In this document: positions 27,350-36,723 of the stretch, piece after piece
Numbering within the stretch: the first letter of the stretch is position 1
Layout of the letters: every line of letters starts with the position of its first letter
Source: Rhodoferax sp.
GTDB taxonomy: Bacteria > Pseudomonadota > Gammaproteobacteria > Burkholderiales > Burkholderiaceae_C
NCBI RefSeq assembly: GCF_023700745.1
Contig: NZ_JAMPYG010000003.1
Location: 224,509-288,508, forward strand
Length of the DNA stretch: 64,000 nucleotides
Direction of reading: 5' to 3'
Translations under genes and position numbers: made by a program
Notes under the pieces: generated by a model
What the model was told of the DNA's origin: nothing
Databases searched by the model: none
The model's input: only the letters and a program-made list of their open reading frames with translations

Positions 27350-28092
27350 ATCAGCAAGGCCGCCAGCGCCGCCAGAGCGGCGGTTTCCGAACGCAGTACA
27401 CGCGGCCCCAGCGTCACCGGGGCAAAATCCAGGGCCAGCGCCGCGTCTTCTTCGGCCGTGCTCAAGCCGCCTTCGGGGCCGGACAAAAAAGTGATGCCTG
27501 TTGCCGTGGCATGGGTCGCTTCGCGCAACCCCAATGACTCGGGTCGCAAGGACAGCAACAAACGCTGTGGCTGCGCAGGGTTCAGCGGGGTTTGTGCCTT
27601 GAGCCACTGCGCCAGCGGCAGCACCGCATGCACGCGCGGCACCCGGTTGCCGCCGCACTGCTCGCAGGCCGCCACCGCCACACTTTGCCAATGCGCCTGT
27701 TTCTTGTCGGCACGCTCGCCGGACAGACGCAACACGCTGCGCTCGGTCATCAGCGGCTGGATGCTGGCCACGCCCAGCTCAGCGGCTTTTTCCACCAGCC
27801 AGTCCATGCGCTCGTTGGCCGGCATGCCCACTGCCAGATGCACCTGCAGCGCGGCTTCGCGCTCCACCGCGGTGTGCGCAGCCACCTGCACCTGCACATG
27901 GCTGCGCCCCATCTGGGTGACGGTGGCTGCATATTCGCCACCGCTGATGCCAGGCACATCCGGCCCGCCATTGAACAGCGTGATGGCATCACCGGGCTGC
28001 AGACGCAGCACCTGCACATGGCGTGCCGCGCTGGCGGGCAGGTCCAGCAGGTCGCCGCTGGCTAAGGGAGTGGGGCAGTAAAAGCGCGGCAT
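27346..28092 (-). CDS. rsmE: 16S rRNA (uracil1498-N3)-methyltransferase
   Basis: 248 residues from the ATG at 28092 (MPRFYCPTPL). The N-terminal PUA-like part contains SAARHVQVLRLQPGDAITLFNGG; the C-terminal SPOUT domain contains KAAELGVASIQPLMTERSV, EQCGGNRVPRV and the knot region FLSGPEGGLSTAEED...LGPRVLRSETAALAAL. It methylates U1498 in the 3' minor domain of 16S rRNA with SAM. It is divergent from the lytS-like kinase gene with about 50 bases between starts. Confidence 0.94.
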   Translation of the reverse strand: MPRFYCPTPLASGDLLDLPASAARHVQVLRLQPGDAITLFNGGPDVPGISGGEYAATVTQMGRSHVQVQVAAHTAVEREAALQVHLAVGMPANERMDWLVEKAAELGVASIQPLMTERSVLRLSGERADKKQAHWQSVAVAACEQCGGNRVPRVHAVLPLAQWLKAQTPLNPAQPQRLLLSLRPESLGLREATHATATGITFLSGPEGGLSTAEEDAALALDFAPVTLGPRVLRSETAALAALAALLI

Positions 28093-28141
28093 GAGGGACT
28101 GGATAATAGCGCCTTCACTCACACCATCCAGACCCAAGACC

Positions 28142-29848
28142 ATGCTGGCAGAGATCAACCACATCGCGCTCGTTGGCGACCTGCTGCAGCAGATGTGCGT
28201 CTATCTGGTGGTGGCCTACCTGCTCACCAAAACGCCCCTGTTCTCCCCCTTGATGCAGGTCACCGTGCGCCTGCCCGACCGGCTGGTGTGCTACGTGGTT
28301 TTTTCTGGCTTCTGCATCATGGGTACCTACCTCGGATTCCAGGTTGACGACGCCATTGCCAACACCCGGGCCATTGGTGCCGTGCTGGGCGGCATGCTGG
28401 GCGGCCCGCTGGTGGGGCTGGCCGTAGGCCTGACCGGTGGCCTGCATCGCTACTCGCTGGGGGGCTTTTCGGCAACGGCCTGTGCCGTCTCCACGGTGAC
28501 CGAAGGACTCATTGGCGGCTTTCTGCATTTCTATTTGTTGCGCCGTCACAAGGCCCACCTGGTGCTCAATCCGGCGATTGCCTTTGGCACCACGCTGGTT
28601 GCCGAGTTGTGCCAGATGAGCATCATTTTGCTGCTGGCCAAACCGGCTGAACAAGCCGCCCATCTGGTGGCCCAGATTACCTTGCCCATGGTGCTCACCA
28701 ATTCGTTTGGCGCAGCCCTGTTCATGCGCCTGATTCTGGATCGCAAGGAAACCCTGGAAAAGTACTCGATTGCCTTTTCTGCCAAAGCGCTGCGCATTGC
28801 CGAGCGCTCCGTCGGCGTCCTGGTGCAGGGCTTCAACGAACACAATTGCGCGCGCATGGCCGGCATTATTCGCGAAGAAACCGGGGTTGGCGCCGTGGCC
28901 ATCACCAATACCGAGAAGGTATTGGGTTTTGTCGGCGTGGGCGCGGACCACCACCTGCCCGGCATGCCGATCTCTTCGGCGCACACCTTGCAGGCCATCC
29001 GCCACAACGAAGTGGTTTATGCCGATGGCGCGGCCGTGCCCTATTGTTGCTCGGTGACCAGGGACTGCAAGCTCGGGTCATGCCTGGTGATTCCGCTGCG
29101 GGGTACCGAGAACCGGGTGATTGGCACCATCAAACTGTACGAGCCCAAAACCAAATTTTTCTCATCGCTCAACCGCACACTGGGCGAAGGCATTGCCCGG
29201 CTGCTGTCCAACCAGTTGCTGTCGGGCCGCATCGAGGAGCAAAAGCAGTTGCTCGCGCAGGCCGAAATCAAGCTGCTGCAAGCCCAAATCAACCCACATT
29301 TTCTGTTCAATGCGCTCAATACCCTGGCCGCCGTGATCCGGCGTGATCCAGAGTCGGCGCGGCGGCTGGTGCAATACCTGTCGACTTTTTTTCGCAAGAG
29401 TCTCAAGCGCACCGGCAACGATGCCACGCTCAAGGATGAAATCGAACATGTGGATGCCTACCTGCGCATCGAGCTGGCCCGCTTTGCCGACCGGCTCAAC
29501 GTGCGCTTTGATGTGCCCGACGATCTGCTGGGGCTGCGGCTGCCAGCCTTCTCGCTGCAGCCGATTGTGGAAAACGCGATCAAGCACGGCATCTCCCAGA
29601 TGCTGGAGCCCGGTACCCTTGTCATCAGCGCCCGGCGTGCCGGGGCGGTATTGACCGTGGTGGTCGAAGACAGCGCCGGCTTGTATCAGACCAAGCCCGG
29701 CAGCGACGGCCTGGGCATGAACCTGGTGGACCGGCGCATCAAGCTGCGTTGCGGCCCGGACTTTGGTCTTGATGTCACCTGCCAAGCCGATGACTGGACC
29801 CGGGTGGCCATCCGCCTGCCGATTGAAGACGAACGCGTGCCATGCTGA
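28142..29848 (+). CDS. LytS/BtsS-type sensor histidine kinase
   Basis: 568 residues from the ATG at 28142; an earlier in-frame ATG overlaps rsmE. The N-terminus has the 5TM-5TMR_LYT membrane module (PDRLVCYVVFSGFCIMGTYLGFQV, LVGLAVGLTGGLHRYSLGGFSATACAVSTVTEGLIGGFLH). A GAF-like region (roughly 210-360) is followed by the LytS-type kinase domain, with histidine in LQAQINPHFLFNALNTLAAVIRRDPE, and a C-terminal ATPase (SLQPIVENAIKHGI). In E. coli the related BtsS binds extracellular pyruvate and, through BtsR, turns on the pyruvate carrier BtsT. The LytTR regulator and a CstA/BtsT-family carrier follow here, so the same role is likely. Confidence 0.88.
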   Translation: MLAEINHIALVGDLLQQMCVYLVVAYLLTKTPLFSPLMQVTVRLPDRLVCYVVFSGFCIMGTYLGFQVDDAIANTRAIGAVLGGMLGGPLVGLAVGLTGGLHRYSLGGFSATACAVSTVTEGLIGGFLHFYLLRRHKAHLVLNPAIAFGTTLVAELCQMSIILLLAKPAEQAAHLVAQITLPMVLTNSFGAALFMRLILDRKETLEKYSIAFSAKALRIAERSVGVLVQGFNEHNCARMAGIIREETGVGAVAITNTEKVLGFVGVGADHHLPGMPISSAHTLQAIRHNEVVYADGAAVPYCCSVTRDCKLGSCLVIPLRGTENRVIGTIKLYEPKTKFFSSLNRTLGEGIARLLSNQLLSGRIEEQKQLLAQAEIKLLQAQINPHFLFNALNTLAAVIRRDPESARRLVQYLSTFFRKSLKRTGNDATLKDEIEHVDAYLRIELARFADRLNVRFDVPDDLLGLRLPAFSLQPIVENAIKHGISQMLEPGTLVISARRAGAVLTVVVEDSAGLYQTKPGSDGLGMNLVDRRIKLRCGPDFGLDVTCQADDWTRVAIRLPIEDERVPC

Positions 29849-30558
29849 CCGCTTTGATCATTGACGATGAAGCACCCTCACGCGACGAACTGAAGGCGCT
29901 GCTGACCGCCCACCCCGACATAGAAGTGCTGGGTGAATGCAGCAACGCACTGGAAGGCATTGCGGCCATTCACCGCTTGCGCCCCGACGTGGTGTTTCTG
30001 GACATCCAGATGCCGCGCGTGAGTGGCCTGGAAATGGTGGGCATGATCGAGGTCGCCGCCTTGCCACACATCGTGTTCGTGACCGCGTTTGATGAACACG
30101 CGCTGAAAGCTTTTGAAGAGCATGCCGCCGACTACCTGCTCAAACCGATCGACCCGCAACGTCTTGCCAAAACCCTGGATTGGCTGCGTGCAGGCGCCCG
30201 GCCATCGCAGCCGGCACATGCGCCCTTGATTCCGGCGCTGCGGCATATTCCCTGCATGGGACTGAACCGCATCTTTTTGCTGGCGCTCGACGAGGTTGAA
30301 TTTGTTCACACCGACCTCACCGGCGTGCATGTGGTGGCCGACAAGCGTCAGGGCATCACCGAACTGACCCTGAAAATACTGCAGGAACGCACGCCGCTGA
30401 TGCGCTGCCACAGGCAATATCTGGTCAACATCAACCACGTTGCCGAGATCACATTGATGGACAACGGGAGCGCGGAAATCATCACCCGCAGCGACCGGCG
30501 CCTGCCAGTGAGCCGGCGTTACCTGCGCGAACTGAAAGACCAGTTGCTCATCGGCTGA
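29842..30558 (+). CDS. LytTR-family response regulator (BtsR-like)
   Basis: 238 residues, overlapping the kinase gene by seven bases. The receiver domain has acidic pair DDE near residue 9, phosphoryl aspartate in VVFLDIQMPRVSGLEM and lysine in DYLLKPIDPQRL. The C-terminal LytTR DNA-binding domain (about 135-235) reads RIFLLALDEVEFVHTDLTGVHVV and PLMRCHRQYLVNINHVAEI...LPVSRRYLRELK. It should bind direct repeats upstream of its target. The CstA/BtsT-type gene starting 202 bases downstream is the obvious candidate. Confidence 0.9.
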   Translation: MLTALIIDDEAPSRDELKALLTAHPDIEVLGECSNALEGIAAIHRLRPDVVFLDIQMPRVSGLEMVGMIEVAALPHIVFVTAFDEHALKAFEEHAADYLLKPIDPQRLAKTLDWLRAGARPSQPAHAPLIPALRHIPCMGLNRIFLLALDEVEFVHTDLTGVHVVADKRQGITELTLKILQERTPLMRCHRQYLVNINHVAEITLMDNGSAEIITRSDRRLPVSRRYLRELKDQLLIG

Positions 30559-30760
30559 GGTTTTGGCACACCGCTGGGCCGCGCGCACGCGCCACTCAAT
30601 CCTGCTGGCAACCACTGGCCAGATAGCGCACAAAAAAGCCGCCAATGCCGCTACATTTCCGGCCCACTGACCGGAGAAGCTGACGCCTTGCGCGGCACAG
30701 CGCCACCTGGATCAGCAAGTTCTGACATTTTCAGGGCATCAACCAACACCAGGAGAAGAC

Positions 30761-32821
30761 ATGCATCTTGTTTCCAAGCACGCCCTGTGGGCGCTTTTAA
30801 CGGTGATCGGGGTATTTTCCCTGGGCACCGTGGCGCTGTCGCGGGGTGAGACCATCAATTCGTTGTGGATCATCACCGCGGCGATATCCATTTACCTGGT
30901 CGCCTACCGTTACTACAGTCTGTACATCGCCGACAAGGTCATGCAGATCGACCCCAGCCGCGCCACCCCGGCGGTGCGCCACAACGACGGGCTGGATTTT
31001 GTGCCGACCAACAAATATGTCCTGTTTGGCCACCACTTCGCGGCCATTGCAGGCGCCGGCCCACTGGTGGGCCCGGTGCTGGCGGCGCAAATGGGTTACC
31101 TGCCCGGCACGCTGTGGATCATCGTTGGCGTGGTGCTGGCCGGTGCGGTGCAGGACTTCATGGTGCTGTTTGTCTCGACCCGACGCGACGGGCGCTCACT
31201 GGGCGACCTGGTCAAGTCCGAACTGGGCCTGGTGCCCGGCATGATTGCCCTGATCGGCACGTTTGTCATCATGGTGATCATCCTGGCCGTGCTGGCCTTG
31301 ATCGTGGTCAAGGCGCTGGCTGCCAGCCCATGGGGTACCTTTACCGTGGCTGCCACCATTGTGATTGCCTTGTTCATGGGGGTTTACAGCCGTTATCTGC
31401 GCCCCGGGCGCATCGGCGAAGTCTCCGTCATTGGCCTGGTGTTGTTGATTGCCTCGATCGTGGCAGGCGGCCAGGTGGCCGAAAGCGCGGTACTGGGCCC
31501 AATGTTCACCTTTGATGCCAAACAATTGACCTGGATGCTGATCATCTATGGCTTCATCGCCTCGGTGCTGCCGGTCTGGCTGTTGCTGGCGCCGCGTGAC
31601 TACTTGTCCACCTTCCTGAAGATCGGCACCATTGCCGGTCTGGCATTGGCCATGGTATTTGTGGCGCCCAACCTGCGCATGCCTGCCGTGACCCAGTTCA
31701 TCGATGGCACCGGCCCGGCCTGGTCTGGCAGCCTGTTCCCGTTCATCTTCATCACCATTGCCTGCGGTGCCGTGTCCGGCTTCCACGCCCTGATTTCGTC
31801 GGGCACCACGCCCAAGCTGCTCGACAGCGAAGGCAATGCCCGCATGATCGGCTACGGCGGCATGCTGATGGAATCGTTCGTGGCCATCATGGCCATGGTG
31901 ACCGCCTCGGTGATCGATCCGGGCGTGTATTTCGCCATGAACAGCCCGGCGGCCATCATCGGCAGCAATGTCGACAGCGCCGCCCAGGTCATTTCGCAAT
32001 GGGGTTTCATCATCACGCCCGACGTGCTGTTGCAGACCGCCAAGGACGTCGGTGAAAACACCATCCTGTCACGCGCGGGCGGTGCACCGACGCTGGCAGT
32101 GGGCATGGCCCAGATCTTTTCGCAGATCATGGGCGGCCAGGCCATGATGGCCTTCTGGTACCACTTTGCCATCCTGTTCGAGGCATTGTTCATCCTGACC
32201 GCCTGCGATGCCGGCACCCGCGCAGGCCGCTTCATGCTGCAGGACCTGCTGGGCAGCTTCATCCCAGCCCTCAAGAAGACCGACTCCTGGATTGCCAGCC
32301 TGACTGCCACTGCCCTGTGTGTGGCCGCCTGGGGTTACATTTTGTACCAGGGCGTGGTCGATCCGCTGGGCGGCATCAACAGCCTGTGGCCGCTATTTGG
32401 CATTTCCAATCAGATGCTGGCCGGTGTCGCACTGATGCTGTGCACGGTGGTGCTGTTCAAGATGAAGCGCCAGAAATTTGCCTGGGTGACGATTCTGCCG
32501 GCCTCCTGGCTGCTGATCTGCACGCTGGTCGCCGGCTGGGAAAAGGTATTTGACGCCAACCCCAAGATCGGCTTTCTCGCGCTGGCCAACAAGTTCCAGG
32601 CAGCGATCGACCAGGGCACGGTGCTGGCACCAGCCAAGAGCATGGCCCAGATGCAACAGATCGTGTACAACAACCAACTCGATGCTGCGTTGGCGCTGTT
32701 TTTCATGTTTGTGGTGGTCAGCATGCTGTACTACACCGTCATCGCCTGCGTAAAGGCCTTGCGCACCGACAGGCAAACCAGTTGCGAGACACCGTACCAG
32801 GCGATCCCGGTCAATGGCTAG
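30761..32821 (+). CDS. CstA/BtsT-family carbon-starvation carrier
   Basis: 686 residues with about 16-18 membrane helices. Family stretches: VAYRYYSLYIADKVMQIDPSRATPAVRHNDGLDFVPTNKYVLFGHHFAAIAGAGPLVGPVLAAQMGYLPG, VQDFMVLFVSTRRDGRSLGDLV, SGFHALISSGTTPKLLD, and LTACDAGTRAGRFMLQDLLG. CstA imports peptides or pyruvate, and BtsT imports pyruvate with protons. The BtsSR-like pair upstream supports the pyruvate role. AGGAGA precedes the start. The ybdD gene overlaps its end. Confidence 0.92.
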   Translation: MHLVSKHALWALLTVIGVFSLGTVALSRGETINSLWIITAAISIYLVAYRYYSLYIADKVMQIDPSRATPAVRHNDGLDFVPTNKYVLFGHHFAAIAGAGPLVGPVLAAQMGYLPGTLWIIVGVVLAGAVQDFMVLFVSTRRDGRSLGDLVKSELGLVPGMIALIGTFVIMVIILAVLALIVVKALAASPWGTFTVAATIVIALFMGVYSRYLRPGRIGEVSVIGLVLLIASIVAGGQVAESAVLGPMFTFDAKQLTWMLIIYGFIASVLPVWLLLAPRDYLSTFLKIGTIAGLALAMVFVAPNLRMPAVTQFIDGTGPAWSGSLFPFIFITIACGAVSGFHALISSGTTPKLLDSEGNARMIGYGGMLMESFVAIMAMVTASVIDPGVYFAMNSPAAIIGSNVDSAAQVISQWGFIITPDVLLQTAKDVGENTILSRAGGAPTLAVGMAQIFSQIMGGQAMMAFWYHFAILFEALFILTACDAGTRAGRFMLQDLLGSFIPALKKTDSWIASLTATALCVAAWGYILYQGVVDPLGGINSLWPLFGISNQMLAGVALMLCTVVLFKMKRQKFAWVTILPASWLLICTLVAGWEKVFDANPKIGFLALANKFQAAIDQGTVLAPAKSMAQMQQIVYNNQLDAALALFFMFVVVSMLYYTVIACVKALRTDRQTSCETPYQAIPVNG

Positions 32822-33023
32822 CCTGTTTTTCAACGACCTGTCCACGGTAGGCAAGTACCTGGGGCAGGCCGCCCGGCAGATGGTGGGCGTACCCGATTAC
32901 GCCACCTACGTCAGACACCGGCGCATCACCCATCCGGGCGAGCCGATCATGACCGAGCTGGAGTTTTTCAGGAACCGCCAGGAAGCCCGCTACGGCTCCG
33001 GCCGCTCGGGTGGCTGTTGCTGA
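32814..33023 (+). CDS. YbdD/YjiX-family small protein (DUF466)
   Basis: 69 residues, overlapping the carrier gene by eight bases. The DUF466 signature is seen as QMVGVPDYATYVRHRRITHPGEPIMTELEFFRNRQEARYG, ending in a glycine/cysteine tail (GGCC). In E. coli small proteins of this family (YbdD beside CstA, YjiX beside BtsT) are encoded with the carrier and are needed for full transport activity of CstA. The same partnership is expected here. Confidence 0.92.
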   Translation: MASLFFNDLSTVGKYLGQAARQMVGVPDYATYVRHRRITHPGEPIMTELEFFRNRQEARYGSGRSGGCC

Positions 33024-33048
33024 GGCGGCCTGGTAGTTTCAAGTCGTA

Positions 33049-33074
33049 GCGCAGAGACTAGACCGTCTCGGCGC
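33049..33074. other. 10-bp imperfect inverted repeat after ybdD
   Basis: Arms 33049-33058 and 33065-33074 pair at nine of ten positions around a six-base loop. No T-run follows, so it is only a weak terminator candidate for the carrier operon. It also contains the stop codon of the hsdM scar on the other strand. Confidence 0.4.
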
Positions 33075-33190
33075 TGCCCGCCAAATCGCCTGCGATCAGT
33101 CTGAACTGCTCCAGCGCCGCTTCCAGGTCATCCACAATTTCTTGCGCAATCACGTCGGGCGGTGGCAACGGCTTTTTATTGCCGCCCAAA
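33058..33190 (-). pseudogene. Scar of hsdM (type I methyltransferase C-terminus)
   Basis: On the minus strand this stretch reads LALGGNKKPLPPPDV, then IAQEIVDDLEAALEQFRLI and AGDLAGSAETV before a stop at 33058-33060. That is the usual C-terminal end of type I restriction-modification HsdM proteins. About 40-45 codons are left; nothing further upstream matches because the frame runs into amgK. The first codons overlap the last ones of amgK, whose own ending AVFGFGRQ is thus probably translated from scar DNA in another frame. It is evidence of a recombination event here; the match is from memory of the family. Confidence 0.6.
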
Positions 33191-34255
33191 GCCAAAAACG
33201 GCGGGCTCCTCAATGCCTTCTATTTTTTCCACCAGACGCAGCAACGGTTTGAGCTCGCGGTAGCGGGCACAGGTGGTGCGGATGTAAGTGATGAAGCGCG
33301 GCGTGTCGGCCAGGTACTGGGGCTTGCCGTCGCGCAGCGTGAGACGGGCAAAAATGCCGGCCACCTTGAGGTGACGCTGCAGGCCCATCCACTCCACGCT
33401 GCGGTAAAACTCGCCAAAGTCGTCGCCCACGGGCAAACCGGCCTTGCGCGCTTTTTCCCAGTAGCGGATAGTCACGTCCAGGCAAAAGTCTTCATCCCAA
33501 CTCAGGAACGCGTCACGCATCAGGCTGGCAATGTCGTAGGTGATGGGGCCATAGACCGCATCCTGAAAGTCGAGCACGCCCAGGGCGTCGGGCCCGGACA
33601 CCATCAGGTTGCGCGGCATGAAGTCGCGGTGCACAAAAACGCTGGGCCAACTCAGGTTCTGGCTGATGATTTGGTCGAAACTCTTGTCCAGCGTCTGGCG
33701 CATGGCGTCGTCCAGCACGACGCCCTTGTGCCGGCTGATGTACCAGTCGGGAAACAGCGCCAGCTCGCGACGTAAAAGCGCTTCGTCGTAAGGTGGCAGC
33801 ACATCGGGTTGGGAGCTGAGTTGCCAGGTAATGAGCGCGTCCACTGCCTGCAGGTAGCGCGGCAGGTTGGCGCCGGGGTCGTCGCGGTTGATCACCTGCA
33901 TCATGGTCTGCGCGCCCAGGTCGGTCAGCAGCATGAAGCCCAGCGGCTCGTCCCAGGCCAGCACCTGCGGTGCGTGCACACCGGCGGCCTGCATCAGCGC
34001 CGCCACCTTGACAAAAGGCGCGCTGTTTTCTTTGTCGGGGGGGGCATCCATGATGATGCAGCTGCCATCCGGGGCATCAATGCGGAAATAACGCCGGAAA
34101 CTGGCATCGGCCGAGGCCAGCCGCAGACTCTCCATCTGCAAGCCGTGCTGGGCGGCGGTGGCGCTCAGCCAGCAGGAAAACTGCTCCGCGCGGGTGGGAT
34201 CGTTCCAGACAATGGCTGGCTGTGTGGGGACTTGGGGGGTAGTGGCGTGGCTCAT
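33176..34255 (-). CDS. amgK: N-acetylmuramate/N-acetylglucosamine kinase (AmgK)
   Basis: 359 residues, aminoglycoside-phosphotransferase fold. Seen: LASADASFRRYFRI (nucleotide loop), IIMDAPPDKENSAPFVKVA, FMLLTDLGAQTM, the catalytic VFVHRDFMPRNLMV (HxD...N) and LDFQDAVYGPITYDIASLMRD (metal-binding). AmgK phosphorylates MurNAc or GlcNAc at C1 in the cell-wall recycling route that bypasses MurA, and usually precedes murU. Here murU is absent downstream and an hsdM scar sits at its 3' end. The gene is divergent from lptD, its normal neighbour in this group. Confidence 0.9.
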   Translation of the reverse strand: MSHATTPQVPTQPAIVWNDPTRAEQFSCWLSATAAQHGLQMESLRLASADASFRRYFRIDAPDGSCIIMDAPPDKENSAPFVKVAALMQAAGVHAPQVLAWDEPLGFMLLTDLGAQTMMQVINRDDPGANLPRYLQAVDALITWQLSSQPDVLPPYDEALLRRELALFPDWYISRHKGVVLDDAMRQTLDKSFDQIISQNLSWPSVFVHRDFMPRNLMVSGPDALGVLDFQDAVYGPITYDIASLMRDAFLSWDEDFCLDVTIRYWEKARKAGLPVGDDFGEFYRSVEWMGLQRHLKVAGIFARLTLRDGKPQYLADTPRFITYIRTTCARYRELKPLLRLVEKIEGIEEPAVFGFGRQ

Positions 34256-34341
34256 GGATAATCCATTCTACAAATCTGTCCAGCCATCTACCGCGCCTAC
34301 TTCATGCCCGTTACCGTTTTCGAACCCTGCGCGTTTTCCAA

Positions 34342-36717
34342 ATGCGTCGCCTGATGCGCGACACGCCTGCCTTTCGGCTGCGTGGCCGCGCGCGCCCGCT
34401 GCGCCTGAGCGTGTTGGCCACGCTGCTGCAGTCAGCTCTGGTGAGTGCGCAGCAGGCCGCTGATGCGCCTTTGCTTCTGCAAACCAGCCCCTTGTTGCAA
34501 GAGCAGATTGCACCCGGGGTGCGCGGCAGTTTGCCGAGCTTTGTTTCGGGCCAGCACATCACGGGGCGACCGGACCTGGAGACGGTGGTCGAAGGCGAGG
34601 CCATGCTGCGCCGCGGCGACATGGTGATCAAGGCAGACCAGCTGGAGTACGACCAGCCCACCGATTTGGCCAAGGCCCGGGGGCATGTGCTGATCAACCG
34701 CGCGGGCAACGTCTATGAAGGCCCCTTGCTGGAGTTGCGGGTGGATGCCTTTGAAGGTTTTTTCAACGAACCCAGCTACCATTTTTTAAGCAACCAGGCC
34801 CATGGCCAGGCGGACCGGGTGGATTTTCTGGACGAGCAGCGGGCGGTGATCCACAACGCCACCTTTACCACCTGCCGCCGCTTGCCGGGCCCCAGCTGGA
34901 TGCCGGACTGGATTCTGAAGGCCAGCACCATTACCCTGGACAACGACGAAGACGTGGGCACCGCCACCGGGGCCTTGCTCAGCTTCAAGGGGATGCCGCT
35001 GCTGCCGGTGCCCTACATCAGCTTTCCGCTGAGCGAGCAGCGCAAGTCGGGCATGTTGCCACCCACGATAGGGCTGGACAACGTCAATGGATCCGAGGTT
35101 TCAGTGCCCTACTACTGGAACATCGCGCCCAACCGCGACGCCACCATCACCCCCACCCTGATGAGCAAGCGCGGCGTCAATATCGGCACCGAATTCCGTT
35201 ATCTGGAGCCAAGTTACAAGGGCGAAGTGCAGCTTGACTGGATGCCTTCCGACCAATTGCGTGACGCCAACCGCTGGGGCCTGAACCTGAACCACCAGGC
35301 CCACATCGACAGTGCCTGGACCAACAACGGCGCCGCCTTGAACCTGAGTCTGAACCGGGTCAGCGATGACAACTATTGGCGTGATTTCAGCCTCGCCAAC
35401 AACTCCCTGACGCAACGCCTGCTGGCCAATGATGCCACCTTGTCCTGGAGTCAGGGCGCCTGGTCCAACAGTGTGCGCACGCTCAAGTGGCAAACCCTGC
35501 AGGATGTCACGGCACCGATCATCCCGCCCTACGACCGGCTGCCGCAGCTCAGTACCAGCTACGCCAGTCACCAGGTGACGGGTTTCAACTATGCATTCAA
35601 CGCCGACTACACCCGTTTCCAATCCGACGCCACGCGCACCGGACAGGCCAACGGCCAGCGCAGCTTTGCCTTGTTGCAGGCCAGCTACCCGATGACCGCC
35701 CCGGCCGGATTTTTAACGCCCAAAGTGCAATTGCACGCCAGCCAGTACCAGTTTGAAACACCCCTGAGCAATGGCGAGACATCCGCCAGCCGTGTGCTGC
35801 CCACCTTCAGCCTCGACAGTGGCCTGGTGTTTGAGCGCGACACCCAATTGTTTGGCCGCAACCTGCGCCAGACCCTGGAGCCTCGGGCGTTTTATGTCTA
35901 CACGCCCTACCGTGATCAGAGCCTGTTGCCCAATTACGATTCGGGCGCCAACGACTTTAACCTGGCCACCATCTACACGGAAAACGCCTACGTCGGCAAT
36001 GACCGCATCTCTGACAGCAATTTGCTGACGCTCGGCGTGACCACCCGCTTTCTGGATCCTGCCACCGGTGCTGAAACAGCCCGCCTGGGGGTGGCGCAGC
36101 GCTTGCGCTTCTCGGACCAGAATGTGACCTTGCCCGGCGAGTTACCCGCAGACGGCCGTGTCAGCGACCTGCTGCTGGGCGGTTCCATCAACTGGGACCC
36201 ACGCTGGAGCGTTGACAGCACGATCCAGTTCAACCCATCCACCGACCAGTCGGTACGCGCCACGCTGGGCGCACGTTACAACCCCGGTCCCTACCGCACC
36301 CTCACGGCGGCCTATCGTTACCAGCGCGATTCAAGTGAGCAAGTTGATTTTGGCTGGCAATGGCCACTGAACGATCTCTGGGGTGACAAGGGCCAGAGTC
36401 TGACTGCGGGTCAGGGTCAGGGCCAAGGCCGCTGGTATAGCGTGGGGCGCATGAACTACAGCATGAACGAGCGCAAGCTGGTCAACGCGCTGTTGGGTTT
36501 TGAGTACGATGCGGATTGCTGGCTGGGTCGCATTGTGCTGGAGCGCCTGCAAACCAGTAACCAGACCGCCACCCAGCGCATCATGTTCCAGCTGGAGTTT
36601 GTCGGATTCACCCGGCTCGGTGTGAATCCGATCAAGTCACTCAAGGACAATATCCCCGGCTACCAGATGCTGCGTGAACCCGGCAGCCAGCCCAGCCGTT
36701 TCAGCAATTACGATTGA
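34342..36717 (+). CDS. lptD: LPS-assembly protein LptD
   Basis: 791 residues. A signal peptide (basic start, cut near VSAQQ) is followed by the periplasmic OstA/beta-taco domain (ETVVEGEAMLRRGDMVIKADQLEYDQPTDLAKARGHVLINRAGNVYEGPLLEL) and a C-terminal outer-membrane barrel (about 280-760). LptD with LptE places lipopolysaccharide in the outer leaflet. Cysteines in TFTTCRR and YDADCWLG could give a disulfide between the domains. surA starts six bases downstream. Confidence 0.95.
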   Translation: MRRLMRDTPAFRLRGRARPLRLSVLATLLQSALVSAQQAADAPLLLQTSPLLQEQIAPGVRGSLPSFVSGQHITGRPDLETVVEGEAMLRRGDMVIKADQLEYDQPTDLAKARGHVLINRAGNVYEGPLLELRVDAFEGFFNEPSYHFLSNQAHGQADRVDFLDEQRAVIHNATFTTCRRLPGPSWMPDWILKASTITLDNDEDVGTATGALLSFKGMPLLPVPYISFPLSEQRKSGMLPPTIGLDNVNGSEVSVPYYWNIAPNRDATITPTLMSKRGVNIGTEFRYLEPSYKGEVQLDWMPSDQLRDANRWGLNLNHQAHIDSAWTNNGAALNLSLNRVSDDNYWRDFSLANNSLTQRLLANDATLSWSQGAWSNSVRTLKWQTLQDVTAPIIPPYDRLPQLSTSYASHQVTGFNYAFNADYTRFQSDATRTGQANGQRSFALLQASYPMTAPAGFLTPKVQLHASQYQFETPLSNGETSASRVLPTFSLDSGLVFERDTQLFGRNLRQTLEPRAFYVYTPYRDQSLLPNYDSGANDFNLATIYTENAYVGNDRISDSNLLTLGVTTRFLDPATGAETARLGVAQRLRFSDQNVTLPGELPADGRVSDLLLGGSINWDPRWSVDSTIQFNPSTDQSVRATLGARYNPGPYRTLTAAYRYQRDSSEQVDFGWQWPLNDLWGDKGQSLTAGQGQGQGRWYSVGRMNYSMNERKLVNALLGFEYDADCWLGRIVLERLQTSNQTATQRIMFQLEFVGFTRLGVNPIKSLKDNIPGYQMLREPGSQPSRFSNYD

Positions 36718-36723
36718 ACCATC

